DNA of 54,453 nucleotides from JAGVLN01 sp964515755. GTDB lineage: Bacteria; Pseudomonadota; Alphaproteobacteria; Rickettsiales; JABSSG01. Shown here one piece after another: positions 9,682 to 18,099 of this stretch. The stretch covers positions 1 to 54,453 of the forward strand of contig CAZEVK010000006.1 of assembly GCA_964515755.1 (NCBI GenBank), given 5' to 3'. How positions within the stretch are numbered: position 1 is the first letter of the stretch; every line of letters begins with the position of its first letter. The notes under the pieces were generated by a model that did not search any database, had not been told where the DNA came from, and was given only the letters and a program-made list of their open reading frames with translations. A program made the position numbers and the translations under genes.

Positions 9682-10455
9682 ATGAGAATTGACGAAATTT
9701 TACAACAATCTTCGATGCCAATATGCAGCCCATCTTACCCAAAAGGCCCTTATAGGTTTATAAATAGAGAATATTTTGTAATTACATACGAAACAGACCC
9801 TGAGGCCATAAGAGCAGCAGTACCTGAACCATTAGAACCAGATGGCTCTAATACGGTATCTTACGAATTTTTAGCTATGCCAGATAGTAGTTTTGGAGAC
9901 TATCATGAAAGCGGACTAGTTATACCTTGTATATATAAAGGAGAAAAAGTTAATTTTACTGCTGAAATGTATCTTGATTGTGAATCTCCTATAGCTGGTG
10001 GTAGAGAAATATGGGGATTTCCTAAAAAACTCGCTAAACCATCATTAGAAATTAAAGGTGCTACTTTAGTAGGAAAGCTTGAAATGTCAGATCAATTAGT
10101 AGCGTTTGGTACTATGGGATATAAGAATTATAATTTAATTACTAATTCTGATGGTAGCAAAAGCGAAAATATTGAAAAAATTGTAAAGCTATTAAGCAAA
10201 ACTCAAGTAAATCTAAAATTAATACCTGATATTGATGGCTCATTGGCTATAGCTCAACTAGTAGCGTTTAATTGTGAAGACATCGAGATTAAAGGAGCGT
10301 GGCAAAGTCCGGCTAAATTACATTTAGTTCCGCATAGAGGTGCTCCAGTTGCAGATTTGCCAGTTAAAAAAGTAATAAGAGGTTTACACGTTATAGCAGA
10401 CCTTACTCTTGCATACGGGAGAGTCATGTATGATTATTTAGAGAAGAAAAAATAA
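9682..10455 (+). CDS. adc: Acetoacetate decarboxylase
   Basis: Predicted to decarboxylate acetoacetate to acetone and CO2 through a Schiff base. The 257-residue protein follows the well-known clostridial enzyme almost residue for residue in the active site: Arg29 in NREYF, Glu76 in YHESG, and the Lys115-Lys116 dyad in GFPKKL, where Lys115 forms the Schiff base and Lys116 lowers its pKa. MGYK and the C-terminal DLPVK segment are also family features. With all four residues present it is likely a true decarboxylase rather than one of the ADC-like aldolase/dehydratase relatives. It stands alone, with its own spacer upstream and a hairpin terminator downstream; no CoA-transferase, thiolase or PHB gene is nearby. 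Its source of acetoacetate is unknown. Confidence 0.9.
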   Translation: MRIDEILQQSSMPICSPSYPKGPYRFINREYFVITYETDPEAIRAAVPEPLEPDGSNTVSYEFLAMPDSSFGDYHESGLVIPCIYKGEKVNFTAEMYLDCESPIAGGREIWGFPKKLAKPSLEIKGATLVGKLEMSDQLVAFGTMGYKNYNLITNSDGSKSENIEKIVKLLSKTQVNLKLIPDIDGSLAIAQLVAFNCEDIEIKGAWQSPAKLHLVPHRGAPVADLPVKKVIRGLHVIADLTLAYGRVMYDYLEKKK

Positions 10456-10547
10456 TTATATAGCCCTTTCAAAATTGGCTATTAAAACCTCTTCCGTAAA
10501 ATAATTACTTATATAGATTATAAGATAGATAATGTATTAGATTTAAG

Positions 10548-10579
10548 AAAATACTCGACCCCATAGGATCGAGTATTTT
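10548..10579. terminator. Bidirectional hairpin terminator between adc and the lipoprotein gene
   Basis: A perfect 11-base-pair stem (10548-10558 AAAATACTCGA with 10569-10579 TCGAGTATTTT) encloses a ten-base loop. The A-rich and T-rich outer ends give a T-tract on either strand, so it can end both convergent transcripts. Confidence 0.85.
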
Positions 10580-10601
10580 ACTTAAATAATTTTAATATTC
10601 T

Positions 10602-11000
10602 TTAGTTTGCTTTTTCCATTACAACTGTAATATGAGAAGGATATTTATGCATTGATCCACTCATTGCATCAACTATGAATCCTGGCCAGAATAAAATATT
10701 AACCATGGTCACAGCATTAAAGCTTTCACCAGCACCAAAAGTTTTTTGTACATAACCTTTTTTTGTACAATTTGGCGTAATAATCCCCGCTCCTTTTGGA
10801 ACTAATACAGAACCAGGATTACCATAAATAGCGTATATTACACCTTTACCATCTGTAAGAGTACAAGAAGTATCCTTTAGTAACCTATTATTATTAGCAT
10901 CAATAGCTTGAACATGAATATTTTGTGTACTACCGGTAAATACTGTTGCACACCCAGCTAATGCTAACATAGGGAGTACTTTTAATAATTTAATAAACAT
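10602..11000 (-). CDS. Small outer-membrane-type lipoprotein of unknown function
   Basis: The 132-residue product begins with a basic n-region and hydrophobic stretch ending in LAGC, a good lipobox with Cys17 as the likely lipidated residue; the rest is predicted periplasmic. The mature part opens with TVFTGSTQNI and has GNPGS and TPNCTKKGY segments, resembling short bacterial lipoproteins with a PEGA-like beta domain, and ends with a hydrophobic turn (NILFWPGFIVDAMSG) typical of YceK-like lipoproteins. That family link is from memory of the pattern. A strong AGGAGA ribosome site precedes the ATG. No operon partner; a shared terminator separates it from adc. Confidence 0.75.
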   Translation of the reverse strand: MFIKLLKVLPMLALAGCATVFTGSTQNIHVQAIDANNNRLLKDTSCTLTDGKGVIYAIYGNPGSVLVPKGAGIITPNCTKKGYVQKTFGAGESFNAVTMVNILFWPGFIVDAMSGSMHKYPSHITVVMEKAN

Positions 11001-11063
11001 TAATATTTCTCCTATAAAAATTATAACTGCTTCATGCTATGCGATTTGTATAATTATGTCAAT

Positions 11064-11729
11064 TTAACTTTGTAATTTAAAACCAGTAGCCACCAGATAG
11101 ATTTCTGCTGAATCAGCTCTACTAGACTTTGGCTTAAAATTTTTTACATTTTTAAAATGCTGCTTAATTTGCATCAATAGTTTATGATCGCCACCACCAC
11201 GTAAAAGCTTAGCTACAAATACTCCATTTTCTGCTAATACACTTTTGGCAAACTCGAACGCCAATTCACATAACATAATAATACGCATATGGTCAACTTG
11301 AGGATTACCACAAGCATTAGCAGCCATATCAGTTAACACTGCATCAGCTTTTCCACCAATAAATTCCATAACTTTTTCCGGTGCATCATCATGAGTAAAA
11401 TCTAATTGCATGAATTTAACACCAGGAATTGATTGCATTTCAAGAATATCAAAAGCAAATATTTTTCCGTTTTTTGTACGATTTAGTGCCACTTGACTCC
11501 AACCACCTGGAGCAGCACCAAGATCAAGTACTTTCATACCCTTTTTAAAAATTTTAAACTTATCATCAATTTCAATAATTTTATAAGCAGCACGTGAACG
11601 ATAGCCATCAATTTTAGCTTGTTGAACATACGGATCATTTAATTGACGCTTTAACCACAAGGTAGACGCTTGCTTACGCTTCTTAGCAGTTTTTACTTTA
11701 ACAGTGATTATACGATTAGTTAATTTCAT
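11064..11729 (-). CDS. rlmE: 23S rRNA 2'-O-ribose methyltransferase RlmE (FtsJ/RrmJ)
   Basis: SAM-dependent enzyme that methylates the 2'-OH of U2552 in the A loop of 23S rRNA late in 50S assembly. The SAM-binding motif VLDLGAAPGGWSQVA is intact and the K-D-K-E tetrad can be read in YRSRAAYK, VLTDMAAN, FVAKLLRGG and SAEIYLVA. I take the ATG at 11729, giving 221 residues, not the start 13 codons upstream, because ATG 11729-11727 overlaps the stop of the SMR gene as ATGA, a standard coupling arrangement, and the basic N-terminus MKLTNRIITVK fits the family. It is last in the run radA-sugE-rlmE. Confidence 0.94.
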   Translation of the reverse strand: MKLTNRIITVKVKTAKKRKQASTLWLKRQLNDPYVQQAKIDGYRSRAAYKIIEIDDKFKIFKKGMKVLDLGAAPGGWSQVALNRTKNGKIFAFDILEMQSIPGVKFMQLDFTHDDAPEKVMEFIGGKADAVLTDMAANACGNPQVDHMRIIMLCELAFEFAKSVLAENGVFVAKLLRGGGDHKLLMQIKQHFKNVKNFKPKSSRADSAEIYLVATGFKLQS

Positions 11730-12040
11730 TTGATTAGTTTTAAGCCAATTATTCCAACTAAAATACAACCAATAAATATAAATTTTAAAATACTAGTTGA
11801 TTCGCCAAATAAAATAATACCAAGAACACAAGTACCAACTATGCCGATTCCGGTCCAAATAGCATAAGCAGTACCTAATGGAATGTCTTTCATTGCTAAT
11901 GATAGGAAATATAGACTGAAAATCATAGAAATTACTGTTAATGAAGTTGGCATTAACTTTGTGAAATTGTTAGTATATTTCATTCCTACTGCCCAGCCAA
12001 TTTCTAGCATCCCAGCTAAAATCAAAAAAATAAACGCCAT
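11726..12040 (-). CDS. sugE: Small multidrug resistance transporter of the SugE/Gdx type
   Basis: A 104-residue, four-helix inner-membrane protein that works as a dual-topology dimer exchanging a cation for protons. The essential glutamate is Glu13 in MLEIGWAVGMKYT. The WAVGMKYT segment and GTAYAIWTGIG in helix 3 are the pattern seen in the SugE/Gdx subgroup, whose studied members export guanidinium, rather than in EmrE. No guanidine riboswitch is visible: only eight bases separate it from radA. Substrate assignment is inference from the subgroup. Confidence 0.88.
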   Translation of the reverse strand: MAFIFLILAGMLEIGWAVGMKYTNNFTKLMPTSLTVISMIFSLYFLSLAMKDIPLGTAYAIWTGIGIVGTCVLGIILFGESTSILKFIFIGCILVGIIGLKLIK

Positions 12041-12048
12041 AATATTCT

Positions 12049-13401
12049 CTAAAATAAATCTTGTAATTGTTTTACGTGACTAATTTGTGTTACCTGTAAT
12101 CGCGGAATATTAGGAATATTAGTTCCTTCAGGAACAATTACGTGATTAAAACCTAATTTTGTTGCTTCTTTTATTCTGGAATCTGAGCGACTAACTTTTC
12201 TAACCTCACCAGATAAACCTATTTCTCCAAAAACAATAGAATTATTTATAATCGGTTTATTTTTCGTTGCGGAAATAAGCGCGCACATTACTGCTAAATC
12301 TGCTGCCGGTTCAGTGATTTTTAATCCACCAACCACATTGAGATATACTTCAAAAGCACTTAAAACCAGACCGTATCTTACACCCAAAACCGCAATGATC
12401 ATCGATAAACGATTTAAATCCCAACCAACTACCGCCCTCCTAGGCGCTATCATCTGTGAAGGTGCTACTAATGCCTGTACTTCAACTAAGATTGGCCTGG
12501 TTCCTTCTACTCCTGCAAAAACAGTAACGCCACTTGTATTACCACGACGCTCGCCCAAGAATAATAGTGAAGGGTTTGCCACTTCTTTTAAACCGGTATC
12601 GCACATCTCAAATACACCAATTTCATTGACGCTACCATAGCGATTTTTAACTGCTCTTAAAATTCTAAAATTATTTTCACGCTCACCTTCAAAATAAAGC
12701 ACCGTATCAACCATATGTTCTAAAATCTTTGGACCAGCAAGCTGCCCCTCTTTAGTAACATGACCCACTAAAATCAAAATAATGTTATGCTGCTTTGCAA
12801 GATTAATTAATTCATGCGTAGCTGCTTTTACTTGGGATACAGTACCTGGCGCTGAACCGATATCCGGCGAAAACATCGTTTGGATTGAATCAACCACTAA
12901 TAAGTCAAATTTGGGCGATGTAGCAGTAATAGTAGTAATAATTTCGTTGATATTAGTTGCGGATAATAAGCTAACCGGAGCCGAAACTAAATTCATACGC
13001 TGCGCACGTAAACGAATTTGTTCTAATGATTCTTCACCCGTAACATAAGCGCAATTAACACCATCTTGAGATAAAATTCCAGCAAGTTGTAATAGTAACG
13101 TAGATTTACCAATTCCAGGATCACCACCAATTAAAACTGCTGAGCCACAAACTAAACCACCTCCTAAAACACGATTTAATTCTTCAATGTTTGAATCAAT
13201 GCGTGACTGAACTTCTTGTGTATCTGATAATTTAGCAAAATTAGCTATTATGGTTGTTTCGCTGCTAGTATAACTAAATGATTTGCTAAGAGTTTCCAGT
13301 TGTATAGTATCCCAAGCATTACATTCAGAGCACTTCCCTGACCATTTGCCAAATACTGCGCCACACTCCTGGCAAACATATACTGAATCTTTTTTTGCCA
13401 T
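12049..13401 (-). CDS. radA: DNA repair protein RadA
   Basis: RecA-related branch-migration ATPase that processes recombination intermediates. The 450-residue protein carries the N-terminal zinc finger (CQECG and CSEC, residues 10-31), Walker A GGDPGIGKST near 87-96, the RadA-specific KNRYGSVNEIG motif near 253-263, and a C-terminal Lon-like domain with ALISATKNKPI and GEIGLSGEVR. It lies 14 bases after mlaF and just before sugE on the same strand, and may be transcribed with both. Confidence 0.97.
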   Translation of the reverse strand: MAKKDSVYVCQECGAVFGKWSGKCSECNAWDTIQLETLSKSFSYTSSETTIIANFAKLSDTQEVQSRIDSNIEELNRVLGGGLVCGSAVLIGGDPGIGKSTLLLQLAGILSQDGVNCAYVTGEESLEQIRLRAQRMNLVSAPVSLLSATNINEIITTITATSPKFDLLVVDSIQTMFSPDIGSAPGTVSQVKAATHELINLAKQHNIILILVGHVTKEGQLAGPKILEHMVDTVLYFEGERENNFRILRAVKNRYGSVNEIGVFEMCDTGLKEVANPSLLFLGERRGNTSGVTVFAGVEGTRPILVEVQALVAPSQMIAPRRAVVGWDLNRLSMIIAVLGVRYGLVLSAFEVYLNVVGGLKITEPAADLAVMCALISATKNKPIINNSIVFGEIGLSGEVRKVSRSDSRIKEATKLGFNHVIVPEGTNIPNIPRLQVTQISHVKQLQDLF

Positions 13402-13415
13402 TTTATTTATTTTAA

Positions 13416-14288
13416 TTATACGTCGACTTTAATTGGGCCTGTAATTCTACCATTAATGAATTGCTCAAATATAGGATTATCAGATTTATCCATATCCTTT
13501 ACATCACTAACCCAAATAATTTCACCTTGATAAAGCATTGCCACTCGATTAGCAATTATTCTAGCACTATGAATATCATGAGTAATTGTTATAGTAGTAG
13601 CACCAATTTCTTCTCGAACTTTAACAATCAAATCATTAATTACATTGGCCATAATTGGATCTAAGCCAGTTGTAGGTTCGTCAAAAAATACTACTTCTGG
13701 GTTAGTTGCTATGGCTCTAGCTAAAGCCACACGTTTTTGCATACCACCAGATAGCTCTGACGGAAATAAAAATAAAACTTCTTCGTTTAATCCGACGGAA
13801 CGTAACTTAGACAATGCTACATCTTTTGCCTCAGCAACTGACATTTTCTTTCCATGCAACAATGCAAATGCAACATTTTCCCATACACGTAAACTATCAA
13901 ATAGCGCTCCACCTTGAAAAAGGAAGCCAAATCTACTCATGATGTGATTACGAGCAGTAGTAGATAAATCAGAAATCGGCTCTCCATCCAACTTTATTAT
14001 ACCAGCATCCGCTTTTAGCAGACCAATTATTGTTTTAATTAAAACTGACTTACCAGAGCCAGATCCACCAAAAACAACTAAAGATTCATTCTGATCAACT
14101 TTTAAATTTAAATTATTAAGAATAACCTTTTTACCAAAAGATTTATATAATCCCTCAACTAAAATTTTTGGCTTAGAAAGATCAATTTTTTTAGCACCTA
14201 CATCCTTATTGATAAAGTTAGAAAGAACTTTAGCCTTAATAGATTGGTCTTTTTTTTCTGCTTTTTTGACTGTATTTTTTTTTATCAT
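13416..14288 (-). CDS. mlaF: ABC transporter ATPase MlaF (phospholipid trafficking)
   Basis: Energises the MlaFE inner-membrane complex that moves phospholipids between inner and outer membrane. Visible motifs are Walker A GGSGSGKS, signature LSGGMQKRVALARAI, and Walker B with EPTTGLDP; GGMQKR rather than GGQQQR is typical of the Mla/Ttg2 subfamily. The 290 residues include a lysine-rich N-terminal extension of about 40 residues before the core domain, longer than usual. Its ATG overlaps the mlaE stop as ATGA. No MlaD-type MCE substrate-binding gene is present next to it. Confidence 0.92.
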   Translation of the reverse strand: MIKKNTVKKAEKKDQSIKAKVLSNFINKDVGAKKIDLSKPKILVEGLYKSFGKKVILNNLNLKVDQNESLVVFGGSGSGKSVLIKTIIGLLKADAGIIKLDGEPISDLSTTARNHIMSRFGFLFQGGALFDSLRVWENVAFALLHGKKMSVAEAKDVALSKLRSVGLNEEVLFLFPSELSGGMQKRVALARAIATNPEVVFFDEPTTGLDPIMANVINDLIVKVREEIGATTITITHDIHSARIIANRVAMLYQGEIIWVSDVKDMDKSDNPIFEQFINGRITGPIKVDV

Positions 14289-15058
14289 TTTGAGAAAAAC
14301 ATTTCTGTGGTTAAATAATTCAAAATTAAAATAAAGACTGAAGCAACTACTACCGCATTAGTTGTTGCTGCACCTACCCCTTCTGCACCTTTGCCTGCTT
14401 TATATCCATTGTAACAACCTGCAAGCGCAATAATTAAACCGAAGACAGCTGCTTTAACTAGACCAGAAAACACATCCATGAATTCTAAATAATGTATAGT
14501 ATTTTTCAAATAAATAGCCTTATTAAAGCCCAACTTCTCAGTGGCAACTATATAACCACCCATAATACCTATAATGTCTGCTATTAACACGAGACATGGT
14601 AAAGTAATGACACAAGCAATAACTCTAGGAGTTACCAAATATTTAATCGGATTAACTGCTAAAGTTGAAAGTGCATCAATCTGTTCTGTTACTTTCATTG
14701 TTGCAATCTCTGCTGCCATAGCTGCACCAACTCTCCCAGCAACCATTAATCCTGCTAAAACAGGACCAAGCTCTCTAGTAATAGAAAGAACTACAACTGT
14801 TGGAATAGAACCTTCTGCTGAAAAACGAGAAAAACCAACATAACTTTGCAATACTAATACTGCACCTGTAAAAATTGCAGTCAGTCCAACTACAGGCAAT
14901 GAAAAAAAGCCAACTACAATAAGGTTATTTTTAACCTCTTTTAAATAAAGAGGAGCAAAAAATATACCAACTATTGCACTAAAACTGAAAATTACTGAAC
15001 TACCAAGTATAGCTAAAAAATTTAACGCGTACCTACCAATCGAACTTACATATTCCAT
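14285..15058 (-). CDS. mlaE: Phospholipid ABC transporter permease MlaE
   Basis: Integral inner-membrane subunit of the Mla lipid transporter, 257 residues with about five hydrophobic segments. It contains family landmarks: FGFSLPVVGLTA-like FFSLPVVGLTAIFTG, ELGPVLAGLMVAGRVGAAMAAE, and the MKVTEQIDAL loop that contacts the ATPase. It is followed without a gap by mlaF. A gene for the periplasmic MCE protein MlaD must lie elsewhere if the system is complete. Confidence 0.92.
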   Translation of the reverse strand: MEYVSSIGRYALNFLAILGSSVIFSFSAIVGIFFAPLYLKEVKNNLIVVGFFSLPVVGLTAIFTGAVLVLQSYVGFSRFSAEGSIPTVVVLSITRELGPVLAGLMVAGRVGAAMAAEIATMKVTEQIDALSTLAVNPIKYLVTPRVIACVITLPCLVLIADIIGIMGGYIVATEKLGFNKAIYLKNTIHYLEFMDVFSGLVKAAVFGLIIALAGCYNGYKAGKGAEGVGAATTNAVVVASVFILILNYLTTEMFFSK

Positions 15059-15141
15059 CTTTAACCTAAATAACTTGCTATAGTTTCGTGATCATACCAG
15101 ATATCTGAACAAGGTAAAACCAATTTTTTAATATTATATGC

Positions 15142-15164
15142 AGAGATAGAATGTTCCTATCTCT
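15142..15164 (-). terminator. Hairpin just after the VirB6-like gene
   Basis: A perfect eight-base-pair stem (15142-15149 AGAGATAG with 15157-15164 CTATCTCT, seven-base loop) lies four bases beyond the stop codon. No strong T-tract follows on the minus strand, so termination is likely but not certain. Confidence 0.5.
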
Positions 15165-15167
15165 AAT

Positions 15168-17909
15168 TTATTCACCAGTAGAATCACTAGGTTTAGAGAT
15201 TGTACGATGTAATTTATCAATTGCACTTTCATCTCTCGAACTAGGCTTAGTATCTGCCTTACCCAAATCACTCCTATCAGGCGCTGATGATTCAGCAGTT
15301 GTGTCAGTTGAAGCCACAGACTCTGCACCCGAACGCGAAGTAGATGAACCTACGTTATTAGTAGAAGGTGCTGTAGCTTCCATGGCAGATGTAGCATTTG
15401 GAAGCGTAGCAGCAGCAACACGAGCAGAATCAACAGCAGACGCAGCATTCGGAAGTGCACCAGCAGCAACACGAGCAGAATCAACAGCAGACGCAGCATC
15501 TTGTAGTGAAGGAGCCTGTAAGGCTGAAGAAGATGAACGTAAATCAGCATTAAAACCAAGAGATGATTGACTTTCTGGGCCTCTAGGAGCAGTAGAGGTT
15601 ACTGAAATTCCGTCAGCGGAACCTGATCTGCTTGAATCAGATGGTGGTGGTGCAGAATTATTTGCTGCTTCAAGATCAGCTGGTGCTGAAGCCGCCACCG
15701 CGCCACCCTGACCTCCTTCATTTGCTCCAGTAGGCGGTGCAGCCCTGGCCGACTTTTTACTACCAAAAGCTGCTGATGCACCTTCAGCTAATGCTCTTCT
15801 AGTTATTGATTTTGTTGCTGTAAAGGCTTTACTCATCAAATTTTGAAGATCTTTAGGTGTAGCCATAACACTATCGCTCATATTCATTCCGCCAGTTACA
15901 TCAGCAGCAAGAGCACCCAACATCATTACAAATGATTGAAATATAAATAAAAGCAATGCGATGGTCATTAAATTACCCATAAAACCTAAGCTAGGTAAAC
16001 TTGGCTGATAAAATGTATAAAATCCTATATGCATTAGACCACCTAAATCAGATTGCTGAAGCTGTGAAACAAAATAACCAAAACTACTTTTACATTGGTC
16101 ATTAGGGTTATCAAATACAGCATAATAATATCCAGTAGTAGTTGGACCATCCATTGTAAAAGTACATCCTTTATACATCTGATTATCTAGTGTAACAATA
16201 ATTAACGCTAAACCTGCAATTACCACAGCGGGTTGTAATATATATGACATAAGTAGCTTAAACCAATTGTCAAAATATTGCTTAGTAAAGGTAAACAAAC
16301 TCAACGGAATAAAGATTGGACCAAGGTAAACTACAAATGTCATTCCTAACATGCATAAAACAAATATATTTGCTACGTAAATCATTACCGAAATCATAAA
16401 AAATGCAAATGACAGTAAAAATAAGGTCATGACAGGGTTAAACCCAAGCATATAAATAAAAATAGCTGACAAAACTGTGGTAATTTTATTGTAACCTTGT
16501 AATAAATCATAAATTCCTAAATACGCTGAAATATGACAATCCAAGGAATCCCATAATGCAAGATAAGAATAATCAACATTATTAATAACGGCGTATTGAA
16601 CACCACCAGGAGGGAATAAACAAAAACCATTTTCTGCCGCTCCAGAAGCTTTCATAATATTATTTGCAAACTCATTCATAAAGGCAAATGCACTTTGATA
16701 TGCAAACTGTAAACCATTATTATAGATATTGCTTGTACTGACATCTCCACCAAAAGTACCAACTGCAAAATACAAGACTAAAGCAAATTTTAAAATAAAC
16801 ATAAAAAATTCTGATTTTTTAGGAACTTCACCGCTAGCGGCTATTCTTACTCCTATAAAAATAATATATAAAGTTAGTACTACCGAAACTACTTGCCGCA
16901 TTTGAACTTGAAAGTTATATAAAAGCGCTGTTTGCGGACATCCCGTAGGCGGGTTAATGAATAGACCATTAAGGGTATCTGTAAAACACTCAATGAAGTT
17001 ACCCAAAAAAGTAAATCTTGATAAGGTGTGCATATTACTTGGTTGATCCCCCGCACAAGAAGAAGCTACGTAACAAGAAGTTTTTGGAGTAGGAAATGAG
17101 TTTGGGGCTATTGTATACTTACAACTAATAGTTAACCAATTTCCAAAAATCTCGCTAAGACCAGGAAAGAGACCCTGCATGCAAATTTGATCACCATCTT
17201 GAACAATTTCTAATTGAGTAAGATCTAATGGACAGAGCCAAAAAGCATCTATTTGACATAGATCAGGACTAAATATGCCATCATTAACTGATTTCTTATG
17301 ATTATCAGTTTTAACACCTTCAACCATTGTTGTATAAGATAAATTAAACCATAAATCTGAAGTTGGAACATTAGCACGCATCAATGGACAATATAGTTGC
17401 TGGCCGCGAGCACCTGTTAGCAGTGTACCATTGCCACTCACTGCTGGCTTAGCAAGATTTGGGCTAGCACAGCTAGGATCACTATTATAAGACAGAACAT
17501 TTGCGCAAGTCGCCGGACAATTCACCCAATCATAATTACCATTAGAATCAGGTGATCCTTGACAATTCAGCTGTACGAATGCGCCCTCTGTCTTACAAGA
17601 ACCTAGATCAACTGTTCCTAATAACTCCAAAAATATAGTCGGTGTTCCAAAATCAATAAAATCATTAAGTAAAACCCCGAACATATTTGGAATATTAATT
17701 GGCGATTTATCATCAAAATAACCGCAGTAACCTGTTAAGCAGCTAGCATCACTTCCTACACCACAGTTAGCCGTCTGAGAAGGATTGGCAACCATGTCAC
17801 TATGATTACTGCATGATTGAGGACAGCTAGCAGTATTACAATCCGCAAGAGCAATCTGCGAAAAAATGAAGATAGTAATTGTAAATAATAATTTAAACAC
17901 TTTGCTCAA
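15168..17909 (-). CDS. TrbL/VirB6-family type IV secretion protein with large Cys-rich ectodomain
   Basis: VirB6 proteins form the inner-membrane part of the type IV secretion channel; Rickettsiales carry several oversized paralogues. This 913-residue example has a signal peptide (about 1-22, ending ALA), a periplasmic region of roughly 310 residues rich in cysteine (CNTASCPQSCS and many later Cys, so probably disulfide bonded), then a block of six to seven hydrophobic helices from about 335 to 690 including the TrbL-like SVMIYVANIFVLCMLGMTF and YLGPIFIPLSLF, and a hydrophilic Ala/Ser-rich tail of about 210 residues. The tail holds two near-identical copies of an AASAVDSARVAA unit. No VirB3, VirB4 or other VirB6 gene is adjacent, unlike the usual rvhB3-B4-B6 cluster. 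Confidence 0.85.
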   Translation of the reverse strand: MSKVFKLLFTITIFIFSQIALADCNTASCPQSCSNHSDMVANPSQTANCGVGSDASCLTGYCGYFDDKSPINIPNMFGVLLNDFIDFGTPTIFLELLGTVDLGSCKTEGAFVQLNCQGSPDSNGNYDWVNCPATCANVLSYNSDPSCASPNLAKPAVSGNGTLLTGARGQQLYCPLMRANVPTSDLWFNLSYTTMVEGVKTDNHKKSVNDGIFSPDLCQIDAFWLCPLDLTQLEIVQDGDQICMQGLFPGLSEIFGNWLTISCKYTIAPNSFPTPKTSCYVASSCAGDQPSNMHTLSRFTFLGNFIECFTDTLNGLFINPPTGCPQTALLYNFQVQMRQVVSVVLTLYIIFIGVRIAASGEVPKKSEFFMFILKFALVLYFAVGTFGGDVSTSNIYNNGLQFAYQSAFAFMNEFANNIMKASGAAENGFCLFPPGGVQYAVINNVDYSYLALWDSLDCHISAYLGIYDLLQGYNKITTVLSAIFIYMLGFNPVMTLFLLSFAFFMISVMIYVANIFVLCMLGMTFVVYLGPIFIPLSLFTFTKQYFDNWFKLLMSYILQPAVVIAGLALIIVTLDNQMYKGCTFTMDGPTTTGYYYAVFDNPNDQCKSSFGYFVSQLQQSDLGGLMHIGFYTFYQPSLPSLGFMGNLMTIALLLFIFQSFVMMLGALAADVTGGMNMSDSVMATPKDLQNLMSKAFTATKSITRRALAEGASAAFGSKKSARAAPPTGANEGGQGGAVAASAPADLEAANNSAPPPSDSSRSGSADGISVTSTAPRGPESQSSLGFNADLRSSSSALQAPSLQDAASAVDSARVAAGALPNAASAVDSARVAAATLPNATSAMEATAPSTNNVGSSTSRSGAESVASTDTTAESSAPDRSDLGKADTKPSSRDESAIDKLHRTISKPSDSTGE
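15385..15500. repeat. 51-base tandem repeat in the 3' part of the VirB6-like gene
   Basis: A 38-base block at 15411-15448 recurs exactly at 15462-15499, an offset of 51 bases (17 codons), and a degenerate partial copy lies upstream from about 15385. It encodes the AASAVDSARVAAxxLPN units. The in-frame period means copy number can vary without breaking the gene. Confidence 0.85.
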
Positions 17910-18099
17910 TAAATTAAGTATATTTAGCTTTTATTGTCTTAGCTTAGAGGATAACTGTCAACAATCTTTCAACTTTAAAGGTTTAATCTATATTTACTAA
18001 TGTGATCTATACCGAGTCATATACTACCCGAATACGTGCTAATTTCTGATATAAACTATAATGTAGAAAAGAAAATAAATTTTAGAGAGACTATTTCTA

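Noticed and set aside
15151..15570. A 139-codon plus-strand frame opposite the VirB6 tail.
   Set aside because: It is the antisense of the Ala/Ser-rich repeat region; low-complexity repeats commonly leave the opposite strand open.
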